From assembly GCF_029892065.1 (NCBI RefSeq), contig NZ_CP120375.1:62001-126000 (forward strand): a stretch of 64,000 bases of DNA, written 5' to 3'. The position numbers were made by a program, and so were the translations under genes. Numbering within the stretch: the first letter of the stretch is position 1; the number at the start of each line of letters is the position of its first letter. The notes under the pieces are model-generated. The model was not told the DNA's origin. It searched no databases and worked only from the letters and a program-made list of their open reading frames with translations. Source of the stretch: Sinorhizobium garamanticum (GTDB lineage: Bacteria > Pseudomonadota > Alphaproteobacteria > Rhizobiales > Rhizobiaceae). Positions 28,612 through 37,690 of the stretch are shown here, piece by piece.

Positions 28612-29394
28612 TTAGTTTCCGAGAATGTTTTTGCCGAAGTACTTTTGAGAAATCTGATCGTGCTTCCCGCTCTTAACGATCGTGTCGAGAGCAGTTTTGA
28701 GCCTCTCAGCCAATTTTTCGTCGCCTTTGCGCAGGATGAAGCCTTGACCCTGACCGAAGTAATCCGGGTTGCGAACACTTTCGCCAGACATTTTATATTG
28801 GCCAGGTTGCTTCTTCACATACGCGTAAAAAAGCTGGTTCTCGTCGCCGAATACAGCATCAACTCGACCTGTACCGAGCTCTAGAATGGCCTCGTTGATC
28901 TGGTCATACAGCTGGATCGTCGCAAATTTTGCGAATTTGTCGTTGGCATAGCGGATCGTCGGAGCCGCGCCTTTTTCAAGGCCGATGGTTTTGCCTTTTA
29001 GAGATGCCTCACTACCATCGATCTTAGAATTAGCTGGGACTATCAGACGGAAAGTTGGCCGAATATATGGCCCTACCATGGTGAACTTTTCCATGCGCTC
29101 CTTTGTCATTGAGTAGGTGTTGATCAACACGTCGATCTTCCCTGACTGCAGTGCCGGGATAGATCCGTCGTATGGGATCGCTTGGATATCGCAAGTAACG
29201 TCGATGGCCTCGCACAACGCGCTCGAAACCTCGTAGTCAAAGCCAGTCAGTTTCCCGTCAGGCGTTTGGAACGAGAATGGTTCGTAGAGCGGATCCATGC
29301 CGACCTTCAGCGTATCCTTGGCGCTCGCAACCTGTGTTGCCATCGCAAGGCTTGCCGCCATTCCGACCAGTATCAGAAGCTTTTGGATTTTCAT
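28612..29394 (-). CDS. Periplasmic substrate-binding protein, amino-acid/betaine ABC transporter
   Basis: 260 residues. Signal peptide MKIQKLLILVGMAASLAMA with likely cleavage after VASA. SBP_bac_3 fold: KVGMDPLYEPFSFQTPDGKL, TGFDYEVSSALCEAI, IPALQSGKIDVLINTYSMT and GKTIGLEKGAAPTI. It delivers solute to the HisMQ-type permeases next to it. Ligand unknown; context points to carnitine or a related quaternary ammonium compound. Confidence 0.9.
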   Translation of the reverse strand: MKIQKLLILVGMAASLAMATQVASAKDTLKVGMDPLYEPFSFQTPDGKLTGFDYEVSSALCEAIDVTCDIQAIPYDGSIPALQSGKIDVLINTYSMTKERMEKFTMVGPYIRPTFRLIVPANSKIDGSEASLKGKTIGLEKGAAPTIRYANDKFAKFATIQLYDQINEAILELGTGRVDAVFGDENQLFYAYVKKQPGQYKMSGESVRNPDYFGQGQGFILRKGDEKLAERLKTALDTIVKSGKHDQISQKYFGKNILGN

Positions 29395-29433
29395 AAGCCG
29401 TTCCTCTCAAGTTGTTATGTAGACTGATTGATA

Positions 29434-30237
29434 TTAGTGCCGCATTCGTGCCAGGAACATTTTAAGGTCCTCTGACTTCGGAGATTCGATGAGACTGCGA
29501 GGGGGGCCTTCTTCTTCCACGAGACCCTTCCGCAGGAATATCATTTTGCTCGAGACGTCACGCGCAAACCCGATCTCATGCGTGACGATCAACATTGTTC
29601 TCCCTTCTTTTGCGAGATCAGTCATGACCGCAAGAACCTCACCGACTAACTCGGGGTCTAGCGCCGATGTCGGCTCGTCGAAAAGGAGGACGTCCGGGTT
29701 CATCGCGAGAGCGCGTGCAATCGCAACTCGCTGCTGCTGTCCGCCGGAAAGTTGCGACGGCCGGTAGTCCGCGCGTTCCAACAGGCCGACGCGGGCTAGC
29801 AGGTCCAGCGCGCGAGCCCGTGCGGCCTTAGGGGGCTCCTTCAGGACCCGAACCGGACCTTCCATCACATTCTCTGCTGCCGTCATGTGAGGCCAGAGGT
29901 TGAAGGATTGGAAGACCATCCCTACCTCGCGCCGCAGACGGCGCAGCTTATGCTTGCTGGCGCTGGAACGACTTAGGGCGTCGGATGCTTGAAAAGTCTC
30001 GCCCCGAATGAGCACTGACCCGCTCGTTGGAACTTCAAGAAAGTTCAGACACCGGAGGAAGGTGGATTTTCCTGATCCTGAAGCACCGATCAAGCTGATG
30101 ACATCGCCACGTCGCGCCTCGAGGGAGATCCCTCGTAAGACATGAACATCCGCGAACCTCTTTTCGATCTTGTCCGCTCGGAGGACAGCCTCCTGTTCGG
30201 AGCTCTGCTTTCCGTTATTGATCTGCAATTGGTTCAT
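29434..30237 (-). CDS. ABC transporter ATP-binding protein, HisP type
   Basis: 267 residues. Walker A GASGSGKSTFLRC, Q-loop GMVFQSFNLWPHMT, signature LSGGQQQRVAIARAL, Walker B DVLLFDEPTSALD and the switch His in IVTHEIGFARDV. It energises the import system encoded downstream (binding protein and two permeases). Confidence 0.93.
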   Translation of the reverse strand: MNQLQINNGKQSSEQEAVLRADKIEKRFADVHVLRGISLEARRGDVISLIGASGSGKSTFLRCLNFLEVPTSGSVLIRGETFQASDALSRSSASKHKLRRLRREVGMVFQSFNLWPHMTAAENVMEGPVRVLKEPPKAARARALDLLARVGLLERADYRPSQLSGGQQQRVAIARALAMNPDVLLFDEPTSALDPELVGEVLAVMTDLAKEGRTMLIVTHEIGFARDVSSKMIFLRKGLVEEEGPPRSLIESPKSEDLKMFLARMRH

Positions 30238-30428
30238 CGGCTTTCCTTAAGCGCCGCCCGAGTTTAGCTTCAGCATGCGATGCCGTCGTATATCTTTCAC
30301 ATTAGCACCCATCATTTACCCGGGAAGAAAGTTTATTGAATGGATGAATTCAATTTCCGAATGAATACTAGAAGTCCACAGCAGCGCTCTGAGTCAGACC
30401 CGAGCGCCGCAATCCCAGGCGCCTCGAC
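30238..30428. promoter_or_regulatory. Intergenic region before the transporter genes
   Basis: 190 bases with AT-rich patches (AGTTTATTGAATGGATGAATTC near 30330-30350), between the BKACE stop and the ATPase start. It could hold a separate promoter for the transporter genes. No defined site was fixed. Confidence 0.35.
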
Positions 30429-31331
30429 CTAGTGGGCGCGATCAAGTCCGAGTTTCTGCCTGGTATCCGCAGCATTCATCACGCTGCCGCCCATGCCACG
30501 AATGAGACCGACTGCGCGCTCCACAAGCGTGTCATTGTCAGCGAAGACTCCCTTTTCCAGGTAAAGGTTATCTTCAAGGCCCACGCGAACGTTGCCGCCT
30601 TGGCCCGCAGCAAGCGAAACGAAGCGCAACTCATCCCGCCCGATCGCAAAAGCGCTCCAGACAGAACCAGTCGGAGCCAGCTGCTTGAATGCATCAAGAA
30701 TGAACGGCTCGGCGGGCGCTCCTCCTGGGATCCCGAGGCAGAATTGGATGAGGGGCGCACCGTCTAGGAGACCTTCCGCAGACATTTTCTGTACAAACGC
30801 CAAGTGGCCCAACTCGAACACTTCCAATTCCGGCTTGATCCCGAGTGACCGAATGTGCTGTGCCATTGGTCGCAGGTAAGTCGCAGGGGCGAGATAGACG
30901 AGATCGCCGTCGCCGAAATTCATGGAGCCACAATCGAGAGTGCAGATTTCGGGCTTGAGCCGTGGATCGCGGCAGAGTCGATCCAAATGTTGAAGCCGCC
31001 CTCGCGGGCCGAGGAGATCCGTTCCTGCCCCGGCCGGCTGGGTTTCTGGTGTATCAGTTAATATCAAATCGCCAGCCATTCCGCAGCTGACGTTGATGAT
31101 TACGTCCGTGTCGCTGTCCCGTATCAGCGAGACAATCTCGGTAAACAGTTCCGGATCCCTGCTCTGTTGGCCGGTCTTCGGATCACGAGCGTGGAGGTGG
31201 ACGATGGCAGCCCCTGCTTTCGCAGCTGAGATGGCAGCATCGGCAATCTCTTTGGGAGTGACAGGTATCCTTGGATGACGCGAAACGGTGTCTGCGCCGC
31301 CAGTTACCGCGCAAGTGATGAAAGTACCCAT
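30429..31331 (-). CDS. BKACE, 3-dehydrocarnitine cleavage enzyme type, full length
   Basis: 300 residues. FITCAVTGGADTVSRHPRIP, VTPKEIADAAISAAKAGAAI and the zinc ligands in VHLHARDPKTGQ, then PEICTLDCGSMNFGDGD, AFAIGRDELRF and GGNVRVGLEDNLYLEKGVFA. The family condenses a beta-keto acid with acetyl-CoA; with 3-dehydrocarnitine it would give betainyl-CoA and acetoacetate. As the other two BKACE pieces in the window are broken, this is the only one likely to work. It is probably the first gene of the transporter-catabolism run. Confidence 0.88.
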   Translation of the reverse strand: MGTFITCAVTGGADTVSRHPRIPVTPKEIADAAISAAKAGAAIVHLHARDPKTGQQSRDPELFTEIVSLIRDSDTDVIINVSCGMAGDLILTDTPETQPAGAGTDLLGPRGRLQHLDRLCRDPRLKPEICTLDCGSMNFGDGDLVYLAPATYLRPMAQHIRSLGIKPELEVFELGHLAFVQKMSAEGLLDGAPLIQFCLGIPGGAPAEPFILDAFKQLAPTGSVWSAFAIGRDELRFVSLAAGQGGNVRVGLEDNLYLEKGVFADNDTLVERAVGLIRGMGGSVMNAADTRQKLGLDRAH

Positions 31332-31657
31332 TTTGAATCCTCAATTGATCAGAGGCGGCTCTGCTAATGAGCCCCAGAAGGTGAGACGACAGACCTCTAC
31401 CTACACTCGCTCACCACCGCCCCTCAAACGGTGCTGTCCATGAACCGAACTATGGCCCGCAGGTCGCATACATACAAATTAACGCTTCTTATTTGTTCAT
31501 TTACAAAATGCATAAATGGTATTTGTGTGAAATAGGGCGCTCCAGAAAAAATATGCTGCCGGACCCGACGGTTACGGCGGCAGAAATAGCCCTTGGGGCG
31601 GGGAGGAAATGCGGACTCTGGGCGGTTCGCGGTTGATCTTTGTCTCTTTAACTCTCC
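31332..31657. promoter_or_regulatory. AT-rich upstream region of the carnitine locus
   Basis: No gene. Bases ~31470-31550 are markedly AT-rich (TTATTTGTTCATTTACAAAA and TGCATAAATG) and are the best candidate promoter for BKACE and downstream genes. Confidence 0.4.
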
Positions 31658-32031
31658 TCACGGCGTTGACTCAGCTGCTCCTCTGATCCCATCCAGCAAC
31701 GCAGTGGTTTGACGCGTCTGAACGTAGAACATCACGCTCACCACCTCCACCGTGGCATGCACGTTCCCCATGAGATAACACATTTTGATGTTTGAAAGTG
31801 AGCACCGTCCTGCCCACTTTGCCGGCGCTCGATTCGTCAGCAGACCGCCTGATTTGACCTCCTCCTTGAACTCGACAACCATGCCGGACATCCGCCCAAC
31901 CAAGGTGATCCGCCGCGAGTTGATCGACGCCTGCCCCAAACAGCCAAGGAAGCGCAAAGACGCGTCATCGAATAAACCGGTATAAAACCGGACATTCACC
32001 CATCCAGGAACCGCGAACCGCTTTCAGCGTT
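31658..32031 (-). pseudogene. Betainyl-CoA thioesterase-like gene with lost active site and start
   Basis: Related to 14454-14882: VNVRFYTGLFDDASLRFLG, GMVVEFKEEVKSGGLLTN and NVHATVEVVSVMFYVQTRQT. The initiator ATG appears as ACG before NIETLKAV. A deletion removes most of the HPWQCDAMGH segment that holds the catalytic Asp and shifts the frame, leaving MNVRFY to follow a scrambled KRFAVPGW. It lies directly after the 3-hydroxybutyrate dehydrogenase gene, as in the intact pair. Confidence 0.68.
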
Positions 32032-32097
32032 TCAATGTTCGTGGCTCCCAAAAACTTGAAGTTTCAGATCTACGTCGCAAGCGTTTCCAGCGGTCGC

Positions 32098-32901
32098 TTA
32101 AGCGCTAATGCCGCCGTCAACCGGCAACGCAATACCTGTAATAGATCGTGCGCTCTCGGTGCAAAGGAAAAGCATCGCAGAAGCGACTTCCGTCGGATCG
32201 ACGAAACGCTTGGTCGGCATTTCGTTGAGAAAGTGCTCTTTAGTGGTTTGCTCTATCGACAGGCCGAGACCAGCCGCCTTTGCTTCAACTTGGGCCGCCG
32301 CGAGCGGAGTATAGACCCAGCCGGGGCAGATCGCATTGCAGGTAATGCCAAGCTCAGCACCTTCGAGCGCTACCGTCCGGGTCAAACCGAGCACCCCGTG
32401 TTTTGCAGCCACATAGGCAGTTTTGCCAACTTCACCAGCAAGTGCGAGAGTTGACGCGGTGTTGACGATCCGCCCCCATCCCTTACGCTTCATTCCAGGG
32501 AAGACAGCCTTGATCGCGTGGAATGCAGCCCCAAGGTTCACCGCAAGTAGGCGATCCCATTGTTCTGCGGGAAAATCTTCAACGCCGCTTACAAACTGGA
32601 CACCGGCATTGTTGATCAGGATGTCGACATGCCCAAGCTGCTCGAGAGCGGCTTCGACAAGTGCGCCTCCTTGGCGCGCATCTGATAAGTCGTGATCAAA
32701 ATGAAAAGCCTTCTGGCCGCTAAGCGCGGCAAGCTCGGTTACGAACTTGTCGACTACGTTCATCTCACCCAAGCCATGGATTGCGACTTGTGCGCCGGCC
32801 TTTGCAAACGTCCTGGCGATGTCCTGACCCATTCCGGTCGTCGACCCGGTGATCAAAGCCTTTTTACCCGCAAGCGATACATTGAGATCAACGACACCCA
32901 T
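32098..32901 (-). CDS. 3-hydroxybutyrate dehydrogenase-like SDR, second copy
   Basis: 267 residues from ATG 32901 (MGVVDLNVSLAGKKALITG); the upstream ATG at 32943 adds residues not found in the family. Motifs: TGSTTGMGQDIA, NNAGVQFV, TASTLALAGEVGKTAYVAAK, CPGWVYTPLA, HFLNEMPTKRFV. Strongly similar to 14970-15770. It would reduce or re-oxidise acetoacetate from carnitine breakdown. Divergent from the LysR gene; the shared intergenic region holds a LysR box. Confidence 0.87.
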   Translation of the reverse strand: MGVVDLNVSLAGKKALITGSTTGMGQDIARTFAKAGAQVAIHGLGEMNVVDKFVTELAALSGQKAFHFDHDLSDARQGGALVEAALEQLGHVDILINNAGVQFVSGVEDFPAEQWDRLLAVNLGAAFHAIKAVFPGMKRKGWGRIVNTASTLALAGEVGKTAYVAAKHGVLGLTRTVALEGAELGITCNAICPGWVYTPLAAAQVEAKAAGLGLSIEQTTKEHFLNEMPTKRFVDPTEVASAMLFLCTESARSITGIALPVDGGISA

Positions 32902-32957
32902 CTTTGTGCTCCGCAAATGACTTCGAAGGCCCAACGCTATCAAAGCGCTTCTTCCAA

Positions 32958-32978
32958 GATAACTCGATTTCTGTTATC
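32958..32978. promoter_or_regulatory. LysR-type operator (T-N11-A dyad)
   Basis: GATAAC-N9-GTTATC is a perfect six-base dyad and contains T-N11-A. It sits between the divergent 3-hydroxybutyrate dehydrogenase and LysR genes, 57 bases from the former's start. It is probably bound by the adjacent regulator. Confidence 0.65.
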
Positions 32979-32983
32979 GATAC

Positions 32984-33874
32984 ATGCACAACATGAATAT
33001 ATGGACGGCGGAAATGGACATTGCGCTTCTCAGAACGTTCTCTACGGTTGCCACACTAGGTAGCTTTTCCGGTGCTGCCCAGCGCCTCAATATGACCCAG
33101 TCCACCGTCAGCCAGCAGATCGCACGTCTCGAAGAACATCTGGGAAAGCAGCTTTTTGTTCGAACAACGCGAAACTGCCGTCTGACTCACAGCGGCGACG
33201 AGCTTTTGGAACGAGCGAGCAAGGTAGTCGCTCTCGTTGATGAGATGGAGAGTGCTTTTCGGCCGGAGCTAAGTAGCGGAACAGTCGTTGTCGGGGTGGT
33301 CGATGATTCATATCTTTTCGCTCCCCTCACGCGAGCTCTCGCAGAGTTTGTAGAACGACGGCCTACCGTCAGTATCGAGATCAGAGCTGGTATGTCTGCA
33401 GACCTTTTACGCGAATTGAAGGCACGCAACATTGAACTTGCCCTCCTTCGTGTAGACCCCGAGACAGAGCGGGATGGCCTTTTGCAAACCAGCAAACTGG
33501 TATGGATTTCAGCGCCAGCTTGGCAGGTTCCTAAGAACGGGGTCATCCCACTTGCTGTCGTTGGCGGCACATGCAACTACCACAAGACGGCACTCGAAAC
33601 ATTGCGACGGGCCGGTCTTCAATCAAGGCGTGTCGTTACCTGTAGCAGTCTCGAAGGTGTGCTCGAAGTGGTGCGCGCAGGCTTAGCTGTTTCCGTAGTT
33701 CCGGAGGGTGAACTGCGCGCTGGTATGGAAATCGTGAGTGATCATCGGCTTCCTGTACTTCCTCATACAGGTCTCAAGATAAGTTTCAGCGACCAGGAGC
33801 CATCGGTCGCGGCCAAACAGTTGGCCAGAGTCATCGAGACTACCCTTCAGAACAAGGTTCTACCGAGACAATAA
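32984..33874 (+). CDS. LysR-family transcriptional regulator of the carnitine locus
   Basis: 296 residues. The HTH reads DIALLRTFSTVATLGSFSGA, AQRLNMTQSTVSQQIARLEE and LGKQLFVRTTR, followed by a LysR substrate-binding domain (TVVVGVVDDSYLFAPL, LEGVLEVVRAGLAVSVVPEG). ATG 33014 (MDIALLRTF) is an attractive alternative start, since family members usually begin close to that motif. Divergent from the dehydrogenase and immediately beside the dyad, it likely activates the minus-strand locus in response to a carnitine metabolite (inference). Confidence 0.88.
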   Translation: MHNMNIWTAEMDIALLRTFSTVATLGSFSGAAQRLNMTQSTVSQQIARLEEHLGKQLFVRTTRNCRLTHSGDELLERASKVVALVDEMESAFRPELSSGTVVVGVVDDSYLFAPLTRALAEFVERRPTVSIEIRAGMSADLLRELKARNIELALLRVDPETERDGLLQTSKLVWISAPAWQVPKNGVIPLAVVGGTCNYHKTALETLRRAGLQSRRVVTCSSLEGVLEVVRAGLAVSVVPEGELRAGMEIVSDHRLPVLPHTGLKISFSDQEPSVAAKQLARVIETTLQNKVLPRQ

Positions 33875-33911
33875 TGAAAGATTTCATTCTTCGGTTTTGC
33901 GGATCTCGACG

Positions 33912-35120
33912 CTAAGAGGAAGCGATAAGATCTGCGACCGCGCCGGCCGTCGCCATAGAAAGTGTCCAACCGAGCGATCCATGGCCACAATTGAGATAGA
34001 GGCCTTTGATCTTGGTGTCGCCCACTAGCGGTTTGCTGTTCGGCGTTACTGGACGAAAACCCGTCCATGGGTTGAGATCGCCCTCGTAATTTCCTGCTTT
34101 TGGGAAGATGCCCCGCGCAGTCGCGAGCAGCGTCCGGAACCGTTCCTCTTTAAATTGCGAATTTGACGGGCCAATATCCGCAAGCCCTGCAACACGCAGC
34201 CGATCGCCTATGCGGCAAAATACCGTCTTCCGCGCGGTGTCCGTGATGCTGGCTCTTGGCGCGGCATCTAACGCCGGTACTGTGAGAGAATAGCCTTGGA
34301 CCGGCCATATCGGTAATTTGATGCCAGCCGCTTTTGCGATCGAAGGAGCACAAGCACCCAAACAGATTACAGCGCGCGAGCACTGAATTTCCTCTTTCGC
34401 TGTTGCGATCGCACCCAACTGATTGCCTCGGCGCTTCACATCCTCAATCTTTGTATTGAACAAAAATTGCACGCCGTAGTCGCGCTCAAGTAGCACTCGA
34501 AGGCTCTTACTGAAGAGGTTTGAGTCGCCTGCGTCGTCATGCGGCGACCAAATGGCGCCCACAAATGTGTGGCCGTAATGGGCTAAGGCCGGCTCTCTCT
34601 CCAATGCTTGTTCCCGCGTCAGAACCACCTGTTCCGCGCCGTACCGGTTTTTGAGTTTACTCAAGTCTTGCGCCTTACGAAGACTATCTTCATTCGCGAA
34701 AAGCGTAATTTTCCCGCTTTTCGAGTAATCAAAATTTAGCTTCGATGAGAGCTCGGCAATCCCAGGGCGACTGCGGAGTGCAAGCTCTAAGATTTCGGTG
34801 GTATTTCGCTCGAAGGCCCTTTGAGTCGAATTAGCGAGGAACTTCAGCCCCCAGGCTAAGAAAGCCGGCGAGAGGGACAGAGACACCCTGAAAGCCGGGT
34901 CGAGTCCGAGAAGGTATTTGTGTATATTCATCGCCAGCGAGGGGGAGGCCATCGCATCGGTATAAAAGTAACTTAACTGAGCGCCGTTGCCGAAGCTCGC
35001 GCCGGCCTCAGCAGGGCCTGAACCAGCATCGACGACAGATACGTCGAGTCCTCTTTTTGCTAGCGCGTAGGCGGTTGTCATGCCGACAACGCCCGCTCCA
35101 AGGACGAGAATGCGGTTCAT
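33912..35120 (-). CDS. dadA: D-amino acid dehydrogenase-like FAD oxidoreductase
   Basis: 402 residues, DAO family: N-terminal FAD motif ILVLGAGVVGMTTAYALAKRG (split by GxGxxG), GNGAQLSYFYTDAMA, C-terminal NPWTGFRPVTPNSKPLVGDT and LNCGHGSLGWTLSMATAGAV. It oxidises D-amino acids to 2-imino acids and passes electrons to the membrane chain. It overlaps the RidA gene by four bases (ATGA). RidA hydrolyses imines, so the two probably act in sequence. It is the last gene of the four-gene operon. Confidence 0.88.
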   Translation of the reverse strand: MNRILVLGAGVVGMTTAYALAKRGLDVSVVDAGSGPAEAGASFGNGAQLSYFYTDAMASPSLAMNIHKYLLGLDPAFRVSLSLSPAFLAWGLKFLANSTQRAFERNTTEILELALRSRPGIAELSSKLNFDYSKSGKITLFANEDSLRKAQDLSKLKNRYGAEQVVLTREQALEREPALAHYGHTFVGAIWSPHDDAGDSNLFSKSLRVLLERDYGVQFLFNTKIEDVKRRGNQLGAIATAKEEIQCSRAVICLGACAPSIAKAAGIKLPIWPVQGYSLTVPALDAAPRASITDTARKTVFCRIGDRLRVAGLADIGPSNSQFKEERFRTLLATARGIFPKAGNYEGDLNPWTGFRPVTPNSKPLVGDTKIKGLYLNCGHGSLGWTLSMATAGAVADLIASS

Positions 35121-35593
35121 TGGACATCCCGAAGACGAGCGATAACTTCTATTTCGACCGGAACGCCACGCGGCAATGCGGCAACGCCGATCGCGAACCG
35201 TGAGTGCGTGCCGCGCTCACCAAAGACTTCCACGAACAGGTCTGAGGCGCCGTTGATGACAGCAGAGATGTTTGTGAAATCTGCTGTGCAGCTTACGAAG
35301 CCGCAAACCTTAATAAGCTCGTCAATGAGTGAGAGGTCTTGATTTGTCGCCATCGACAGCTGACTAATGACGTTGAGGGCGGCTAACTTTGCCGCTTCAT
35401 AAGCCGTTTCTTGGGACACAGTATCACCTACTCGGCCGAAGTATTTGGCGACACCATCCTCTAGTGGCAATTGACCAGATACATAGACCAGTCCGCGGTC
35501 AATTTTGTATCCTAGAAGGTTACCCGCTGGCTTAGAAATCTTTGGCAACGCCAGGGTTAGCGCGGTTAGCCGCTCTTCAGGTGTGTGAGTCAT
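35117..35593 (-). CDS. RidA/YjgF-type imine deaminase
   Basis: 158 residues. Family features: YKIDRGLVYVSGQLPLEDG, GDTVSQETAYEAAKLAALNV, GFVSCTADFTNISAVINGAS and HSRFAIGVAALPRGVPVEIE, with the Arg that binds imine carboxylates (SRFAIG). It would hydrolyse the imine made by the DadA-like enzyme. It sits three bases after the glutamine-amidotransferase-like gene and is coupled to dadA. Confidence 0.88.
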   Translation of the reverse strand: MTHTPEERLTALTLALPKISKPAGNLLGYKIDRGLVYVSGQLPLEDGVAKYFGRVGDTVSQETAYEAAKLAALNVISQLSMATNQDLSLIDELIKVCGFVSCTADFTNISAVINGASDLFVEVFGERGTHSRFAIGVAALPRGVPVEIEVIARLRDVQ

Positions 35594-35596
35594 GAC

Positions 35597-36316
35597 CTAC
35601 TTCTTCCGTTCCGAGTAATCGAGGGCCTTTGCTATAAACCCCGCGAAGATGATCTTATCGATATCAGCGACGCCGTATTCCGGGTGCCATTGCACGCCTA
35701 CCGCGAAACTATGGTTCTTTGCTTCAATTGCCTCGACAACACCGTCGGGCGATAGAGCGAGTGTCTGGTAGGCCTCATTTGGCAGGACCGACTGATGATG
35801 TACGCTGTTCACTCGGTGGATGTCGCCGTCCAAGGTCGCGAAGTGGAGCGAGTCACTACGGATTTCGATTTCATGATGGGGCAGTGATGCCGATTGCTCA
35901 GGCTTATGCTCGAGCGCACCGTCGACTTCTGTGGGAATATCTTGGACCAATTCCCCCCCGAGGCAGACAGCAAGAAGCTGCATTCCATTGCAGATCCCCA
36001 GGATCGGCATCGATCGCGATAGCGCACCCTTAATCAAGGCGCGCTCAAAGTCCGTTCGTGCGGGCTTCATCACGTATTGCTTTCGAGCCGTCTGGCGATA
36101 TAAGACCGGGTTGATGTCGAACACGCCACCTGTAACCAGCAGTCCATCCACTGCTTCCAGGTACTCATCAACCTGCTCCCCATAAGGCAGGATAAACGGA
36201 AGACCTCCGGCATTCGTCACAGCGTCGGCATAATTTCGCCGAACGACGTATTCGGTTTCGGGAGCGGCGAGATCATTCACATCCGGCGTAATGCCGATGC
36301 GGGGTAAGGAGCGCAT
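35597..36316 (-). CDS. Class I glutamine-amidotransferase-like hydrolase (gamma-glutamyl-GABA hydrolase type)
   Basis: 239 residues, peptidase C26. Nucleophile Cys in MPILGICNGMQLLAV, His and Glu in VGVQWHPEYGV, and the DGLLVTGG loop. It is similar to PuuD, which hydrolyses gamma-glutamyl-gamma-aminobutyrate. With an M20 deacylase upstream and D-amino-acid enzymes downstream, it probably frees an amino compound from a gamma-glutamyl conjugate. Exact substrate unknown. Confidence 0.85.
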   Translation of the reverse strand: MRSLPRIGITPDVNDLAAPETEYVVRRNYADAVTNAGGLPFILPYGEQVDEYLEAVDGLLVTGGVFDINPVLYRQTARKQYVMKPARTDFERALIKGALSRSMPILGICNGMQLLAVCLGGELVQDIPTEVDGALEHKPEQSASLPHHEIEIRSDSLHFATLDGDIHRVNSVHHQSVLPNEAYQTLALSPDGVVEAIEAKNHSFAVGVQWHPEYGVADIDKIIFAGFIAKALDYSERKK

Positions 36317-36325
36317 CTTAGATCC

Positions 36326-37483
36326 TTATGACAGCCACGCGCGAGTGACATCCTGATAGATGTCGACGGCCTTGAGTACGTTCTCGATTGACACAAATTC
36401 GTCCGGTTGGCCGCTAAGCCCCAAGGAGCCGGGGCCAATGATCGCGAACGGTACGGAAAGACCCTCTAAAAGGACTGTGCCATCGCTGTAGTAGGACACT
36501 CCCTTGATCTCTGGTGTCTGATTCCGATGTCGAGCACAGACGTCGACACATAGTTCGACGAAAGCGTCTTCTCGCTTGCTTTCCACTGCAGGTTTGAAGT
36601 CCAGGACTGTGATGTTAACGCCAGTGGGAGCCAATTTCTCCACCTTCGCAACGATCTCTTTGTGATCAACTCCCGGATGGAGCCGAATATCGAAATCAAC
36701 CGCACAATGATCCGGGGTCACATTGACGGCTGAGCCGCCCTGTATTCGACCCACACGCACTGTCGGTGCATCGAGCAAAGCATGTTCAGGGCAGTCTAGG
36801 TCCAACGCGGTCAGGCTGGTCAGAAATTCATGGATCAAGTCGATCGCATTCACGCCGGCCTCGCCCGATACGTGGCCGAGCCTACCCGTCGCCGTTGCCC
36901 TCAACCAAAGTGCTGCCTTTTCCACGATCACCACGTCGAGATCGCTCGGCTCTCCGCAAAGGAACGCGCCTATCTCTTTCTTAAGTCCCCGTTCAGCGAA
37001 CCGGCGCGCTCCTAGGAGGTTAGCACTCTCCCCCGCGGTAAAGGCTAAGATAACGTCACCCCGTAATTTAATACTGGGCTCTGCAGCTAATTTGCCCGCC
37101 GCTGCAATCATTGCCGCAAGCGCGCTCTTCATGTCGCTCGCGCCCCGGCCATAAAGACGGCCGTTCTCCACCTCGCCGGAGAAGGGCCATCTCTGCCACG
37201 GAACAGTCCCAACTGGCACGGTGTCCATGTGAGAAGAGAGCACGAGCGCAGCCTTCTCTCCTGTTCCTCGGATTCGGCCTAAAACATTCCCGCGCCCCGG
37301 AAGAAACTCGTCGAGTTCGGACTCGATACCGAGCGCAAGCAACTCTCTATGCACTAAGCGAGCGATCTCGATTTCTCCGCCCGGCGGATCACAACTGTCG
37401 ATTGCAACAATTTGCTGAAGGAAACGGATTGGCTCGAAGTGATGCTTACCTTTGGTCGCCGCTCGAGCATCAATAGTCGCCAT
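36326..37483 (-). CDS. M20-family metallohydrolase (ArgE/DapE type)
   Basis: 385 residues from ATG 37483, preceded by AGAGGA at a proper distance; ATG 37498 lies on the same SD and is less likely. Zinc-binding motifs: SSHMDTVP, GRGASDMKSALAAM and AGESANLLGARRF; the dimerisation lid is central. It removes an acyl or similar group from an amino acid or dipeptide nitrogen. It is the first gene of the operon M20 - C26 hydrolase - RidA - DadA. Beyond a 190-base gap lies the PKS gene, also minus strand. Confidence 0.85.
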   Translation of the reverse strand: MATIDARAATKGKHHFEPIRFLQQIVAIDSCDPPGGEIEIARLVHRELLALGIESELDEFLPGRGNVLGRIRGTGEKAALVLSSHMDTVPVGTVPWQRWPFSGEVENGRLYGRGASDMKSALAAMIAAAGKLAAEPSIKLRGDVILAFTAGESANLLGARRFAERGLKKEIGAFLCGEPSDLDVVIVEKAALWLRATATGRLGHVSGEAGVNAIDLIHEFLTSLTALDLDCPEHALLDAPTVRVGRIQGGSAVNVTPDHCAVDFDIRLHPGVDHKEIVAKVEKLAPTGVNITVLDFKPAVESKREDAFVELCVDVCARHRNQTPEIKGVSYYSDGTVLLEGLSVPFAIIGPGSLGLSGQPDEFVSIENVLKAVDIYQDVTRAWLS

Positions 37484-37690
37484 AGGAAATCCTCTCATTT
37501 TTTTACGAGAATGGCGGCTTCGTCACCTCAACAGAAGCGCAAAAGCTCAATGGATTGATCCGCAAAATTTATGAATAGCCCCAAACATGGGACGACGCGG
37601 CAATATCAAGTGTATGGGTGGTATAATGCACCAACTCAGATGGTTCAGGATACCCGAGCAGGCGTTATCAAGGCGGCGGATCGAACGACC

